Shown piece by piece: positions 11,711 to 22,400 of a stretch of 64,000 bases of DNA. Within the stretch, counting starts at the first letter, position 1. Each line of letters starts with the position of its first letter. Both the position numbers and the translations under genes were made by a program. The stretch spans positions 26,860,001-26,924,000 of the forward strand of contig NC_133392.1 of assembly GCF_047511655.1 (NCBI RefSeq), in the 5' to 3' direction. The notes beneath the pieces are model-generated. The model did no database searches, was not told the origin of the DNA, and saw only the letters and a program-made list of their open reading frames with translations. Source of the DNA: Castor canadensis. Its lineage: Eukaryota > Chordata > Mammalia > Rodentia > Castoridae.

Positions 11711-11916
11711 TGCCGGGCACCCACCAGGCGCTCACACCTGTAATCCTAGCTACTCAGGAGGCAGAGATCAGGAAGACCGCAGTTCAAAGCCAGCCCAGGC
11801 AAATAGTTGGTGAGACACTATCTTGAAAAAAATCCATCACAAAAAAGAGTTGGGGAAGTGGCTCAAAGTGAAGGCCCTGATTTCAAGCTCCAGTGCCGCA
11901 AAAAAAAAAAAAAAAA
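11711..11916 (+). repeat. Composite SINE (7SL-like head plus ID-like tail)
   Basis: Starts TGCCGGGCACCCACCAGG, includes CTACTCAGGAGGCAGAGATC and CCATCACAAAAAAGAG, and ends in a pure A tail of about 18 bases. Confidence 0.88.
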
Positions 11917-12420
11917 GTACCCATGACCAAATTAGAACTTTTAGACATCAGTATTAAATCTTCATGTAGCATTGTTTGTTGATTTGCCTCTCAATAAATA
12001 TAAAATCTGCCAATATGAGACTTGATAAAGTTAAATTGGATTCTTGTGGAATCCAATTCCTTACCAAAACTCACTCGTTCAAATGATTTAATTGTGGCCC
12101 TTTCTAGATCATACAAAATAAATCAAATATAAGTGTAGATTACATAACCTGAGAGATGGTATGCATTTAAAATAATTAAATTATTTAAAATGGTACTTTA
12201 GGGAGAAGGCCATGGAGGCAGAGGAGGCTGGGCAGGTGAGAGGAAGAAGGAAGTGGCTACCTGGTGGTCATTGAAACACAGGCAATGGCCCAGGTCCTGG
12301 GAGAATCCCTGGGTTATCACTTGACACATTTTGAACAATACCTTCTAGAGAAGTGCTATACACTCTGCAATCACCAGATATATCAGAGTTTTCACAGATA
12401 TTTTTCATGTGATCCTGTCT

Positions 12421-12509
12421 TCTTTTTTTTGGCAGGAGGAGGGGTGGTACTGAGGTTTGAGCTCAGGTCCCCACGCTTGCCAGGCTTGAGCCCATCCTCA
12501 GCCCTTTTC
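12421..12509 (-). repeat. ID-like SINE
   Basis: A T-rich tail, then GTGGTACTGAGGTTTGAGCT and CCACGCTTGCCAGGCTTGAG. Confidence 0.7.
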
Positions 12510-12519
12510 TGCTTTTAGT

Positions 12520-12703
12520 TATATGCTTGTAATTCCAGCCATGCAGGGGGCAGAGGAAGGAGGATTACAGTCCAAGGTTGGTCTGAGCAAAAAGGAAGAG
12601 ACTCTACATGAAATATAACAGAAGGAAAAAAAGAACTAGGGCACAGCTCATCAGGTAGTAGAACACTTGCTTAACAAGTACTAGTTCAAACCCCAAAAGG
12701 AAA
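12520..12703 (+). repeat. 7SL-like/ID-like dimeric SINE, diverged
   Basis: CTTGTAATTCCAGCCATGC is followed by GGAAGGAGGATTACAGTCC, then an ID-like tail (TAGTTCAAACCCCAAAAGG). Confidence 0.65.
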
Positions 12704-14024
12704 AAAATGTAACAAAAAACTTATATAAATGCTTATTTAGGTTGTTTAAAGTACAAAGGGCTATGGGTCACAGATCTTCAGCCTAAGAAGGAATATTGAC
12801 TTCCTCTGTATCTGCTGAGGGGAAAGTGAAGTACTGTCATCTTTGAGCCTTGTAAGCATAAAAGAGATTAGAACGCTCATATAAGTCAGGCCTTGCTATG
12901 CAGTAGCTTGTGAACGGACAGGTTGAATGAATGTCTGGGTGACTGTAGGACAGCTTGATTGTGGGGCTGAATGTGACTGTACACAAGCTTGATCCACCTG
13001 TAGTGGCTGGTAGCAAACCTACTAAGTCATCAAAAGTGAGATCGCAGCCTTACTGTGCATTGGACATGAGAACAAAGACTGTTTCAGCAGCAGACATTGC
13101 TTTACTTTTCATGTGTTTTCTGTTTCTCTCCTTAACCCCTTTTAGTTTGCATTTATTTTTAGTTGCTTCTCAAGTCAGAAAACTTCAGGAAGGTTTCCCT
13201 GTGCATTTGGACCAGATGAGTGTTTGGTGCTATGAACAGTTTTCCATATTGTCCAAACTAATTTGTGTAGATTTTTGCATGGAAAAAAAATGATAAGTTT
13301 CCCTCAAAATAGACTATGTTGTAGAACACAAGTTGACGTAATAGTATAAAACAGAAAAATGTGTTTTAAAAGGCTATTCTTTTTATTTTCAGAGACAACA
13401 TAAAGATCCTTACATGAAGCAAATATGCAACATAGATTTTGTTGAGTCCAATAAGGAAGAAAAAAAATTTCCATTGTGATAGAGTATTGTGCTGTGTTTG
13501 AATGTTACTTGTTTTCAAACTTTGCTTTTATTATGAAAATGATATGGAAACTTCTAAAATGAAATTCAATATATATGTACTGTTGAATAAATACTGATAA
13601 AGAGAAAAATGCTATTTTAAATGGTCTAAATTTTTCTACAGACACTCTTTAAAAATAATCAAAAGTGAATTTAGCTGATACTTTAATAGTACCTAAAATA
13701 ATGGCTGGCCTTAAGATAATTACAGGACTCTGAGAAGCTAATATACTACTATGAACATACTTTGAATAACATCGTGCTAGACAGACTGCTCTCCTTAAAA
13801 GTTTTACACAAGGGCCTCACATAAAATAAGAAAAATAATAAATTCATAGAGACGTTCAAGAATTCAATCATAGGTACACAAAAATTTGGTCCACCAAATT
13901 CTTAGAAGAAACTCTAGCAATGATTGAGTTGAAAATGCATTAAGATAAGATCTATCAAAACCAGAATGGTCACCTGGTAGCACCGGATAAAACAGATGGA
14001 CACTAGGTGAAGTTTCCACTGCTA

Positions 14025-14298
14025 TAGTAGGGATCCTCAGTGTCCCCCGAAGATGAGTATGTTGAAGGCTTGGTCGCCAAGTGTGGTACTGTTGGGAGGT
14101 GGTAGAGGCGTTAGGAGGTGGGTCCTAGTGGAAGGAAGTTAGGGCTTTAGGGGTGTGACCTACCTACCTTAAATCGTCATCAGAGCTGTCTGGATCAGAA
14201 AGATGACATTCATGACCAAATACTTCCAAGTGAGGGTCCCCCACAGGCCAGAAAAAATATCACATTCAAAACTAGAGCATGAAACAGACTAAACACAA
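14025..14298 (-). repeat. MaLR-like LTR relic
   Basis: CAGTGTCCCCCGAAGATGAG, GGTACTGTTGGGAGGTGG and GGAGGTGGGTCCTAGTGG follow the reverse complement of mammalian MaLR (ERVL-MaLR) LTRs. It ends near ACAGACTAAACACA, which resembles their reversed 5' end. Confidence 0.4.
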
Positions 14299-14539
14299 CT
14301 ACTTACTAAGACAAAATTACACACCACAACAGACACACAGGACATATTTCAGACCTAGGAACAGCTGGGCACCAAGACTGCTCCAAGAACATAACCTACA
14401 AAGAGAGACCAACGAAACAACAAAGAAACATGCAAAATGGCACAATTAGAAACACAAGATTCTTTACAAAAAAAGAAAAAAACAACAGAAGGGCCTAGGT
14501 CAGGAATGTCTTCATAGAACCTGGGGATAATAGACCATA

Positions 14540-15640
14540 TACACAATTAGCAATAGGAACTCAGCAAAATATAGAAAGACACAATTTTAATAGACCTAGG
14601 TCCCCAGATAACTTTATTAAAGAAATCAATAAAATCAATAGCCCCACAAAAATAGGATAAGTGGCAAGGTAACTGAAGCCAGTAGAAGGTTTGTGTTGTA
14701 ATAGTGACCCAATAGAAGGGTCACCAGTGTAGAAAGTATAAAAATTGGTAACGATAAAAGACATAAAAGTGTAGATTAGCAGGAACACAGATAACACCTA
14801 TCACTCTACCTACTCCATGGTGACAGCAAGTACAAAACAATACCTGTTGAAGGGCACACATGAAGAAATTACAGAACTGTTGAAAGAAAAGAATCATAAA
14901 ACCTAATGGAGGGTTAGGTGTGGTGGCCCCTGTAATCCCTGCTACTTGGGAGGCAGGGGTTGGAGAACTGAGTCTGAAGGCGACCAGGACAAAGGCTAGA
15001 GACCCTATCTAAAAAACAAACTGAAAAGCAAAAGGACTGGGTTGTGGCTCAAGTGGTAGACCACTTGCCTAGCAAGTGCGAGGCCCAGAGTTTAATTCCC
15101 AGCTCTGAAAAAAAAAAAACTAATGGATCATACAGATTACCAGTAGATTACAGAAATTTAGACAAGATATTTCCTAAATTCCCAGATCAGAAGTTATTCA
15201 TAAAATAACACAATACAATAGGAAGTATTATGTAACAATAGACATGTCAGATATGTTCTTTGCAATATCTATAGATAAAGAAAGACAAGAATATATGATC
15301 TTCACAGTGGAAGACAGACAATATCAATTTGCAAGACTCCCACAAAGCTATTTAAATAGTCTTGTAATAGCACATTCAATAGTATCCTCCAAAATTAAGC
15401 AAATTATGACTCCTTAATTATATCATATATAAATGATGTAATAATGATAATATGAAAAACAGGAGCAGAAAAAAAAATACAGGAACTTAGAAATGGTGGA
15501 TGAATAATGAAGAAAAAACAAAAGGCCTAGACACCACTTGCAAAATGTTAGGAGTTACATGGTCACCAGATGGCAGATGGATGCCAAATACAGTGACAGA
15601 CAAAATTGTGGCAACAGGGATGATTACATCTAAATAAGAA
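14540..15640 (+). mobile_element. Endogenous retrovirus relic: protease/reverse-transcriptase part of pol
   Basis: Conceptual translation of 14800-14910 and 15120-15440, which flank a SINE, reads like the fingers and palm of a retroviral reverse transcriptase. Visible pieces are a KQYLLKGTHEEI-type start, YRLPVDYRNLD, then TIDMSDMFFAISID (the region of the first catalytic Asp) and RLPQSYLNS. The position of the YxDD box is degraded. Several stops and shifts make it a dead relic. Orientation is plus. It probably belongs to the same element as the integrase-like segment at 18.76-19.15 kb. The class is not assigned. Confidence 0.6.
14911..15119 (+). repeat. Composite SINE inserted in the retroviral RT-like region
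   Basis: 7SL-like head, ID-like tail and A12 end. It is flanked by CTAATGGA at 14903-14910 and again at 15120-15127, a short target-site duplication. Confidence 0.85.
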
Positions 15641-15647
15641 GCACATA

Positions 15648-15868
15648 GCTGGGCACCATGGCTTGTGCCTATAATCCCAGCTACTCAGGGCAGAGACAGA
15701 AGGATAACAAGTTTGAGACCAGCTTGGGCAAAGTTAGCAAGACCCTATCTCAAAAACAAAATAAAAAAGGAAAGGGCTGAGAGTGTAGCTCAAGTAGTAG
15801 AGTGCTTGCCTAACAAATGCAAGTGCCCTAGCAAGGGCTCTCTAGGTTCAGTCTTCAGTACTGACAGA
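15648..15868 (+). repeat. Composite SINE
   Basis: GCTGGGCACCATGGCTTG start, CCCAGCTACTCAGGGCAG, then an ID-like tail (TAGCTCAAGTAGTAGAGTGC) with a small insertion. A GA-rich tail follows. Confidence 0.75.
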
Positions 15869-15966
15869 GGGAGGCTGGAGGGAGAGAGAGAGGGAAAGGA
15901 CTGTTTGGATACCAGAAACAACATATATCCTATCTAAACATCATACTAGGACCCATATATCACAAG

Positions 15967-16292
15967 AGCTAGGCATAGTTGTAATCCCAGTTACTTGGGA
16001 GGTGAAGGTCAGGAGGATTGAGGTTCAAAACCAGCCCATGCAAAACCTTGCAAGACCCCATCACAACAAATAAGCCAGGTGTGGTGGTACACACTATAAT
16101 CCTAGCTACTAAAGAGGCATAAATAGGAAGATCACAGTCCAGGCCAACCTGGTTATAAATGCAGGACCCTATTTGAAAAATAACCAAGCCAAAAAGGGCT
16201 GAGTGTGTGGCTCAACTGCCTAAGCACCTTCCTAGCAAGCACAAAGCCCTGTGTTCAAACCCCAGTACTACCCAAAAAAAAAAAAAAAAAAA
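15967..16292 (+). repeat. Trimeric SINE: two 7SL-like monomers plus ID-like tail
   Basis: Monomer 1 is at 15967-16066 (GTTACTTGGGAGGTGAAGG). Monomer 2 is at 16070-16195 (AAAGAGGCATAAATAGGAAG, then CCCTATTTGAAAAATAACC). The ID-like tail is at 16196-16273, followed by A18. The same order recurs at 30486, 58953 and 62293. Confidence 0.75.
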
Positions 16293-16430
16293 CATAAGAA
16301 AGTCACAGGAGTTCATATAGGGAGCAGAACAAGAACAGTTCCCCCAAAACATTAAAAGATTATACCTTACAAAAACTGCATTATCTGACACCTAAGACAC
16401 AATTAAGATTAGATATCATACTGACACAAT

Positions 16431-16528
16431 GGGCTGGAAATGTAGCTTAAGCAGTAGAGTACTTGCCTAGCATGCACAAAGCCCTGGGTTTGATCCCCAG
16501 AACCGCAAAGAAAGAAGGAAAGAAAGAA
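16431..16528 (+). repeat. ID-like SINE with GAAA-rich tail
   Basis: GGGCTGGAAATGTAGCTTAA, then CTGGGTTTGATCCCCAGAAC, then AAAGAAAGAAGG repeats. Confidence 0.85.
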
Positions 16529-16539
16529 ACCATGATTAC

Positions 16540-16810
16540 ACCAGATTATGGTGGCACCTGGTGGTATGGAACAAGAAGCCTATAAGCATAACGTTATTCT
16601 GGTAGGATTCTGGACAAATGAAGACTATATTTGGCTAACTTATGAGGCATTCAAACATATGACACCCCTGACTGGTGAAAGGCCTATTACAGTCAAAAGT
16701 AGGATACCTTTGCTCCACTGGATAAAGTTGAGTCCCAAAGAAATGGCAGATATCCAAATTGACAAAAAGCTTGTCACCTGGAAATGGCACATACAAAGCA
16801 GAACACTGAA
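16540..16810 (+). mobile_element. Open retroviral-like coding remnant, unassigned
   Basis: A plus frame from 16548 stays open for about 90 codons until it runs into a SINE at 16811. It lies between the RT-like and integrase-like segments in the same orientation, so it could be a connection/RNase H remnant. I cannot match a motif, and the call rests mainly on position. Confidence 0.3.
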
Positions 16811-17040
16811 GCTGAGCACTAGGGCTCATGCCTGTAATCCTAGCTACTTGGGAGGCTGAGATAGGAAGGATCTAGGTTCAAAGCCAGCCCAGGTAAATAG
16901 TTCATGAGACCCCCCATCTCCAAAATAACCAGAGCAAAATGGACTGAAAGTGTGGCTCAAATGGTAGAGCACCTGTTTTATAAGTATGAAGCCCTGAGTT
17001 CAAACCCCAACCCCACCAAAAATTTTAAAAAAAAAAAAAA
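16811..17040 (+). repeat. Composite SINE
   Basis: GAGCACTAGGGCTCATGCC head, CTACTTGGGAGGCTGAGATA, ID-like tail (CTGAGTTCAAACCCCAACCC) and A14 end. Confidence 0.85.
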
Positions 17041-17110
17041 GGGACACTGGCTTCAAGGGCCAACCAGAGCTCCTCACAAAAGAGATACACAGGATGGAGA
17101 TATGTTGGAG

Positions 17111-17198
17111 ATCAGGCATAAACCTTGGACTGGGAATAATGGAGTTTTCATAGCCTCTCCATGTAGAAGTTTGCACAGCCTCTTCTACCATGATTTTC
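17111..17198 (-). repeat. Inverted arm A of a leader-like sequence
   Basis: The reverse complement of this stretch closely matches 17765-17848: GGAGAGGCTATGAAAACTCC against GGAGAGGCTGTGCAAACTCC, continuing through ATTAT, TCCCAGTC and CATGCCTG-type words. I judge the identity at about 80 percent by eye. Confidence 0.75.
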
Positions 17199-17299
17199 CC
17201 ATTACCTGGTGTCTTGGCCTTTGTTCTCACATCTCCTTGAAGAAAACAATCAGCTGTGTCCACATACCAGCCCCCTGATGCAAAACTAGATAAAGTACC

Positions 17300-17662
17300 A
17301 GAACTGTTAGGAGATTCCCTGATGCCAGATTAATCAATACCTTAGATAAGGTGTCCTGCATGCCTCGATGATTCCAGAACTGATGTGCTGTAATTAAACT
17401 TCATTAGCCTTAGGAAAATTAGCCCACCAAACCTCATTCCTTTTACCTTAGATCAAAGAATTGTTGAAGTTTGATTTTTACCTGAGTCTTTTCCTTTTCC
17501 TTGTACTGACCTATTAAAATAAACACTCCGGCTCAGGTAGGCACTCACATTTCCCACCAGGAATGTGCAGTCCTCCTGTCCCCAGCTTTTCTGTTTTATG
17601 TCTGTGTGTCTGTGTGTCTTATTTCTCATTTCCCGCTGCTCTTAGGTTCACGCAGCATACCC
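17300..17662 (+). mobile_element. LTR-like segment (R/U5 end)
   Basis: An AATAAA signal at 17518-17523 is followed by a pyrimidine-rich, GT-rich tract and a terminus near TTCACGCAGCA. Directly after it (17682-17699) is TGGTGCCCAACAGTGCCC, which resembles a tRNA primer-binding site. This order (poly(A) signal, U5, primer-binding site) is typical of the 3' end of a 5' LTR. The left limit is not visible. Confidence 0.5.
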
Positions 17663-17681
17663 ACACAGGTTGCAGGCCAAG

Positions 17682-17699
17682 TGGTGCCCAACAGTGCCC
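17682..17699 (+). promoter_or_regulatory. Primer-binding-site-like sequence
   Basis: TGGTGCCCAACAGTGCCC starts like retroviral sites complementary to a tRNA 3' end (TGG then GCCCAAC). The tRNA is not decided. Confidence 0.4.
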
Positions 17700-18236
17700 A
17701 ACCTTGAGGCCTAACTACAAGAGAACTCATTGGAGAAGGCAAGGGAATGCTCTCCGAAGGACACGTACACAAGAAAAATATGGTAGGAGAGGCTGTGCAA
17801 ACTCCATTATATCCCAGTCTAGGGTTCATGCCTGGTTTCCAACAGAGATAGGCCTCTCAGAATTCTTTCCAATCCATCCAACATTGGGAAATGGGGTCCT
17901 GTCTGCTCAAATAGCCCCCATAACATTGGTTTACAGATGAACCAGCCTCTGTGGCCCCAAAATGAAATGGAAAACAGCAGCCAGGGAACTCAGGGACAAC
18001 ATAGTGCTCACAGAGGGAGGTATATCACTGTCTGCATGCACAGAACTCACCGCAGTCAGAACTTAATGCAATCCATAACAAAGACAGACAAAAATATATA
18101 CATTTACAGACTCATGGCAAAATGATTAAAAAGTATAAAAGGCCTATAATCAGTCATGCCAATTTTGGAATTATAAGAATCTCATAAAAAATTAGCATTA
18201 TGGCCGCACACATCAGCACATCGGAAGGATGATTCA
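17700..18236 (+). mobile_element. Retroviral leader/gag-like relic
   Basis: The segment follows the primer-binding-like site. Its frames at 17563-17940 and 17937-18125 have no recognisable gag motif. Arm B of the inverted repeat (17765-17848) lies inside it. The call rests on position. Confidence 0.35.
17765..17848 (+). repeat. Inverted arm B of a leader-like sequence
   Basis: This is the partner of the arm at 17111-17198. The centres lie about 650 bp apart, with the LTR-like segment between them. Confidence 0.75.
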
Positions 18237-18434
18237 GGGCCAGGCAGTGGTGGCTCATGCCTGTGATCCTAGCTACTCAGGAGGCAGAGATCAGGCTGCC
18301 ATGGTAGTTTGAAGGCAGCCCCAGTAAATAGTTCCATGAGACCCTATCTCAAAAAAAAACCTTCACGAAAAAGGGCTTGTGGAGTGGCTCAAGGTATAGG
18401 CCCTGAGTTCAAGCTCCCAATACCGAAAAAAAAC
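18237..18434 (+). repeat. Composite SINE
   Basis: GGGCCAGGCAGTGGTGGCTC head, CTACTCAGGAGGCAGAGATC, then AAAAAGGGCTTGTGGAGTGG and GAGTTCAAGCTCCCAATACC. Confidence 0.85.
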
Positions 18435-18599
18435 AAAAATTCAGAAACAGTCAAATGTAACAGTCAGGTGGATGCACTAACACAGAGAGTGAAGGTAGAG
18501 GACAAAACACCCAAATTAAAATTAATGGGGACACAGGTGACAATTCCTCCATCATGACACTCAAAAAGGGAGAAGAGGACACATGAGAGATCACCAAAG

Positions 18600-19145
18600 T
18601 GTCAAACATGAAATAAAAGGGAAGAGAGACATGGACAAGAAAAAAAGTCCTATGTGCTAAAATTATACCACAGGAGATTTTAACTTTTTGTGCATTCCAA
18701 GAACATAGGAGCCCCTTGAGCTATTTGGATGAATGACAGATAGGAACCAAAAAGAAACCTGATGAGATAGGAAGGACAGTACAGGGATGCATGGAATGCA
18801 AGACCTCGGTGACAAGATTTAAATTCAGTGGACCAACAGACACATACACACCTGAGATATTTAATTTTATTATGCAGATAGATGTTGTAGGGCCAATGCA
18901 AATCAATTCCCACAAAAACATGCATTCGTCATGGTGGACAGCTTAGCCTCAGCAGCAGCCAAACCATCAGCCAATGATACAACCAGGGCATTAATGCTAT
19001 GGAATGAAACCTAGCCCCTAGGATAATAAGAGTGTCAGGGGAACCCATTTCACAGCACCATAGGCAATGAATGGGATGAACAATGCAATTCTCATTTACC
19101 CTATAACCCTACCACCACAGGAGGTTTAGAATTAATGGCCTATTG
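18600..19145 (+). mobile_element. Endogenous retrovirus relic: integrase part of pol, split by an L1
   Basis: Translated in pieces, 18860-18970 reads like the start of a retroviral integrase core (an IDVVGPMQ-type strand, then FVMVDSLASAAKPS with the first acidic residue). 19050-19140 reads like the end of the core (a PYNPTTTGGLELM motif, matching the usual PYHPQ..G..E region with its catalytic Glu). Frameshifts and stops separate the pieces. The L1 insertion at 19161 falls directly after this motif, and the flank resumes at 26796. Plus orientation, dead. Confidence 0.6.
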
Positions 19146-19160
19146 AAAAGAGAATTACAA

Positions 19161-19358
19161 AAACTATCATTCAAAATAGATGGAGCAATAAAAGTCTTCC
19201 ATGATAAGCAGAAACTAAAACAATAATATGTGACCACAAAGCCACCACTACAAAAGATTCTTCAAGGGATTCTGCACACAGAAAGTGAAACCCAACTTAA
19301 CCATGAAAAGACAGGCAGCACCAAACAGGAAGAGAAAAAGCAAGAAACTAGAGAGTAA
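19161..19358 (+). pseudogene. LINE-1 ORF1 C-terminal fragment
   Basis: The frame ending TAA at 19356-19358 reads like the end of L1 ORF1p, the RNA-binding protein (pieces FHDKQKLKQ and YVTTKPPLQKILQGILHTE). An in-frame TAA interrupts it near 19231, and everything upstream is missing. It ends 50 bp before the ORF2 start, a normal L1 spacing. Confidence 0.75.
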
Positions 19359-19408
19359 CCTCAACTTAGGTACACACAATCAAACCTTCAAACAACTAAG
19401 ACAACTAA

Positions 19409-22400
19409 ATGACAGGAATCACCACATATCTATCAGTACTAACACTTAATGTTAATGGACTTAATTCACCCATCAAAAGGCACCACTTGACGAAATGGAT
19501 TAAAAAGGAAGATCCAACAATTTGTTGCTTACAGGAGACCCATCTCACTGACAGAAATAAGCATAGGCTTAGGATAAAAGGCTGGAAGAAGATTTACCAA
19601 GCCAATGGGCCCTGGAAACAGGCAGGAGTAGCAATACTTACCTCTGACAAAGTAGACTTCAAACCTACATTGATCAAACGAGACAAAGAAGGACATTCCA
19701 TACTAATAAAAGGGGAAATAGACCAAAAGGAAATAATAATCATCAATCTGTACGCACCCAATGTCAACGCACCCAATTTCATCAAACATACCCTAAAAGA
19801 CCTAAAAGCATATATAAACGCCAACACAGTGGTTGTGGGAGACTTTAACACTCCATTATCATCAATAGATAGGTCATCCAAACAAAAACTCAATAAAGAA
19901 ATCCAAGATCTAAAATATGCAATAGATCAAGTGGACCTAGTAGATGTCTATAGAACATTTCATCCAACCTCTACACAATATACATTCTTCTCAGCAGCCC
20001 ATGGAACCTTCTCCAAAATAGATCATATCCTAGGGCACAAAGCAAGCCTCAGCAAATATAAGAAAATAGAAATAATACCGTGCATACTATCTGACCACAA
20101 TGCAGTAAAAGTAGAACTCAACAACAAAAGTAAAGACAAAAAACATGCAAACAGCTGGAAACTAAATAACTCATTACTTAATGAAGAATGGATCATCGAT
20201 GCAATAAAAGAGGAAATTAAAAAGTTCCTAGAAGTCAATGAAAATGAAAACACAACCTACCGGAACCTATGGGACACAGCTAAGGCAGTCTTGAGAGGAA
20301 AGTTTATAGCCATGAGTGCATATATTAAAAAGATTGAAAGATCCCAAATCAATGACCTAATGATACATCTCAAACTCCTAGAAAAACAAGAACAAGCAAA
20401 TCCCAAAACAAATAGAAGGAGAGAAATAATAAAAATAAGAGCTGAAATCAACGAAATAGAAACCAAAAAAACCATACAAAGAATTAATGAAACAAAAAGT
20501 TGGTTCTTTGAAAAAATAAACAAGATCGATAGACCCCTGGCAAACCTGACTAAAATGAGGAGAGAAAAAACCCAAATTAGTAGAATCAGGAATGCAAAAG
20601 GGGAGATAACAACAAACACCATGGAAATCCAGGAAATCATCAGAGACTACTTTGAGAACCTATATTCAAATAAATTTGAAAATCTAAAAGAAATGGACAG
20701 ATTTCTAGATACATATGATCATCCAAAACTGAACCAAGAGGAAATTAATCACCTGAATAGACCTATAACACAAAATGAAATTGAAGCAGCAATCAAGAGT
20801 CTCCCCAAAAAGAAAAGTCCAGGACCTGATGGATTCTCTGCTGAATTCTATCAGACCTTTAAAGAAGAACTGATACCAACCCTCCTTAAACTGTTCCATG
20901 AAATAGAAAGGGAAGGAAAACTGCCAAACACATTTTATGAAGCCACTATTACACTTATCCCAAAACCAGGCAAAGACACCTCCAAAAAGGAGAACTATAG
21001 GCCAATCTCCTTAATGAACATTGATGCAAAAATCCTCAACAAAATAATGGCAAACCGAATTCAGCAACACATCAAAAAGATTATCCACCACGACCAGGTA
21101 GGCTTCATCCCAGGGATGCAGGGGTGGTTCAACATACGAAAATCAATAAACGTAATAAACCACATTAACAGAAGCAAAGACAAAAACCACTTGATCATCT
21201 CAATAGACGCAGAAAAAGCCTTTGATAAGATCCAACATCATTTCATGATAAAAGCTCTAAGAAAACTAGGAATAGAAGGAAAGTTCCTCAACATTATAAA
21301 AGCTATATATGACAAACCTACAGCCAGCATTATACTTAACGGAGAAAAATTAAAACCGTTCCCTCTAAAATCAGGAACCAGACAAGGGTGCCCACTATCT
21401 CCACTCCTATTCAACATAGTACTGGAATTCCTAGCCAGAGCAATTAGGCAAGAAGAAGGAATAAAAGGAATACAAATAGGTAAAGAAACTGTCAAAATAT
21501 CCCTATTTGCAGACGACATGATCCTATACCTTAAAGACCCAAAAAACTCTACTCAGAAGCTTCTAGACATCATCAATAGCTATAGCAAAGTAGCAGGATA
21601 TAAAATCAACATAGAAAAATCATTAGCATTTCTATACACTAACAATGAGCAAACGGAAAAAGAATGTATGAAAACAATTCCATTTACAATAGCCTCAAAA
21701 AAAATCAAATACCTAGGTGTAAACCTAACAAAAGATGTGAAAGACCTCTACAAGGAAAACTATACACTTCTGAAGAAAGAGATTGAGGAAGACTATAGAA
21801 AGTGGAGAGATCTCCCATGCTCATGGATTGGTAGAATCAACATAGTAAAAATGTCGATACTCCCCAAAGTAATCTACATGTTTAATGCAATTCCCATCAA
21901 AATTCCAATGACATTCATTAAAGAGATTGAAAAATCTACTGTGAAATTTATATGGAAACACAAGAGGCCACGAATAGCCAAGGCAATACTCAGTCAAAAG
22001 AACAATGCAGGAGGTATCACAATACCTGACTTCAAACTATATTACAAAGCAATAACAATAAAAACAGCATGGTACTGGCACAAAAACAGACATGAAGACC
22101 AGTGGAACAGAATAGAGGATCCAGATATGAAGCCACACAACTATCAGCAACTTATCTTTGACAAAGGAGCTAAAAATATACGATGGAGAAATAGCAGCCT
22201 CTTCAACAAAAACTGCTGGGAAAACTGGTTAGCAGTCTGCAAAAAACTGAAACTAGATCCATGTATATCACCCTATACCAAGATTAACTCAAAATGGATC
22301 AAGGATCTTAATATCAGACCCCAAACTCTTAAGTTGATACAAGAAAGAGTAGGAAATACTCTGGAGTTAGTAGGTATAGGTAAAAACTTTCTCAATGAAA

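Larger units (their letters stand above)
11917..14024. other. Intergenic sequence with two SINEs, otherwise unassigned
   Basis: Apart from SINEs at 12421-12509 and 12520-12703 I see no gene. The 112-codon plus frame at 12955-13293 has no recognisable domain. The AT-rich stretch 13300-14020 may be upstream sequence of the retroviral relic that becomes readable at 14.8 kb, but I cannot show that. Confidence 0.35.

Noticed and set aside
12955..13293. 112-codon plus frame starting MIVGLNV
   Set aside because: It has no recognisable domain and no splice or promoter context, and its composition is like the AT-rich surroundings. It is probably chance.
20257..20640. 127-codon minus frame antisense to L1 ORF2, and similar frames at 21238 and 22273
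   Set aside because: These are shadows of ORF2; its A-rich coding strand gives Leu/Phe/Ser-rich antisense frames.
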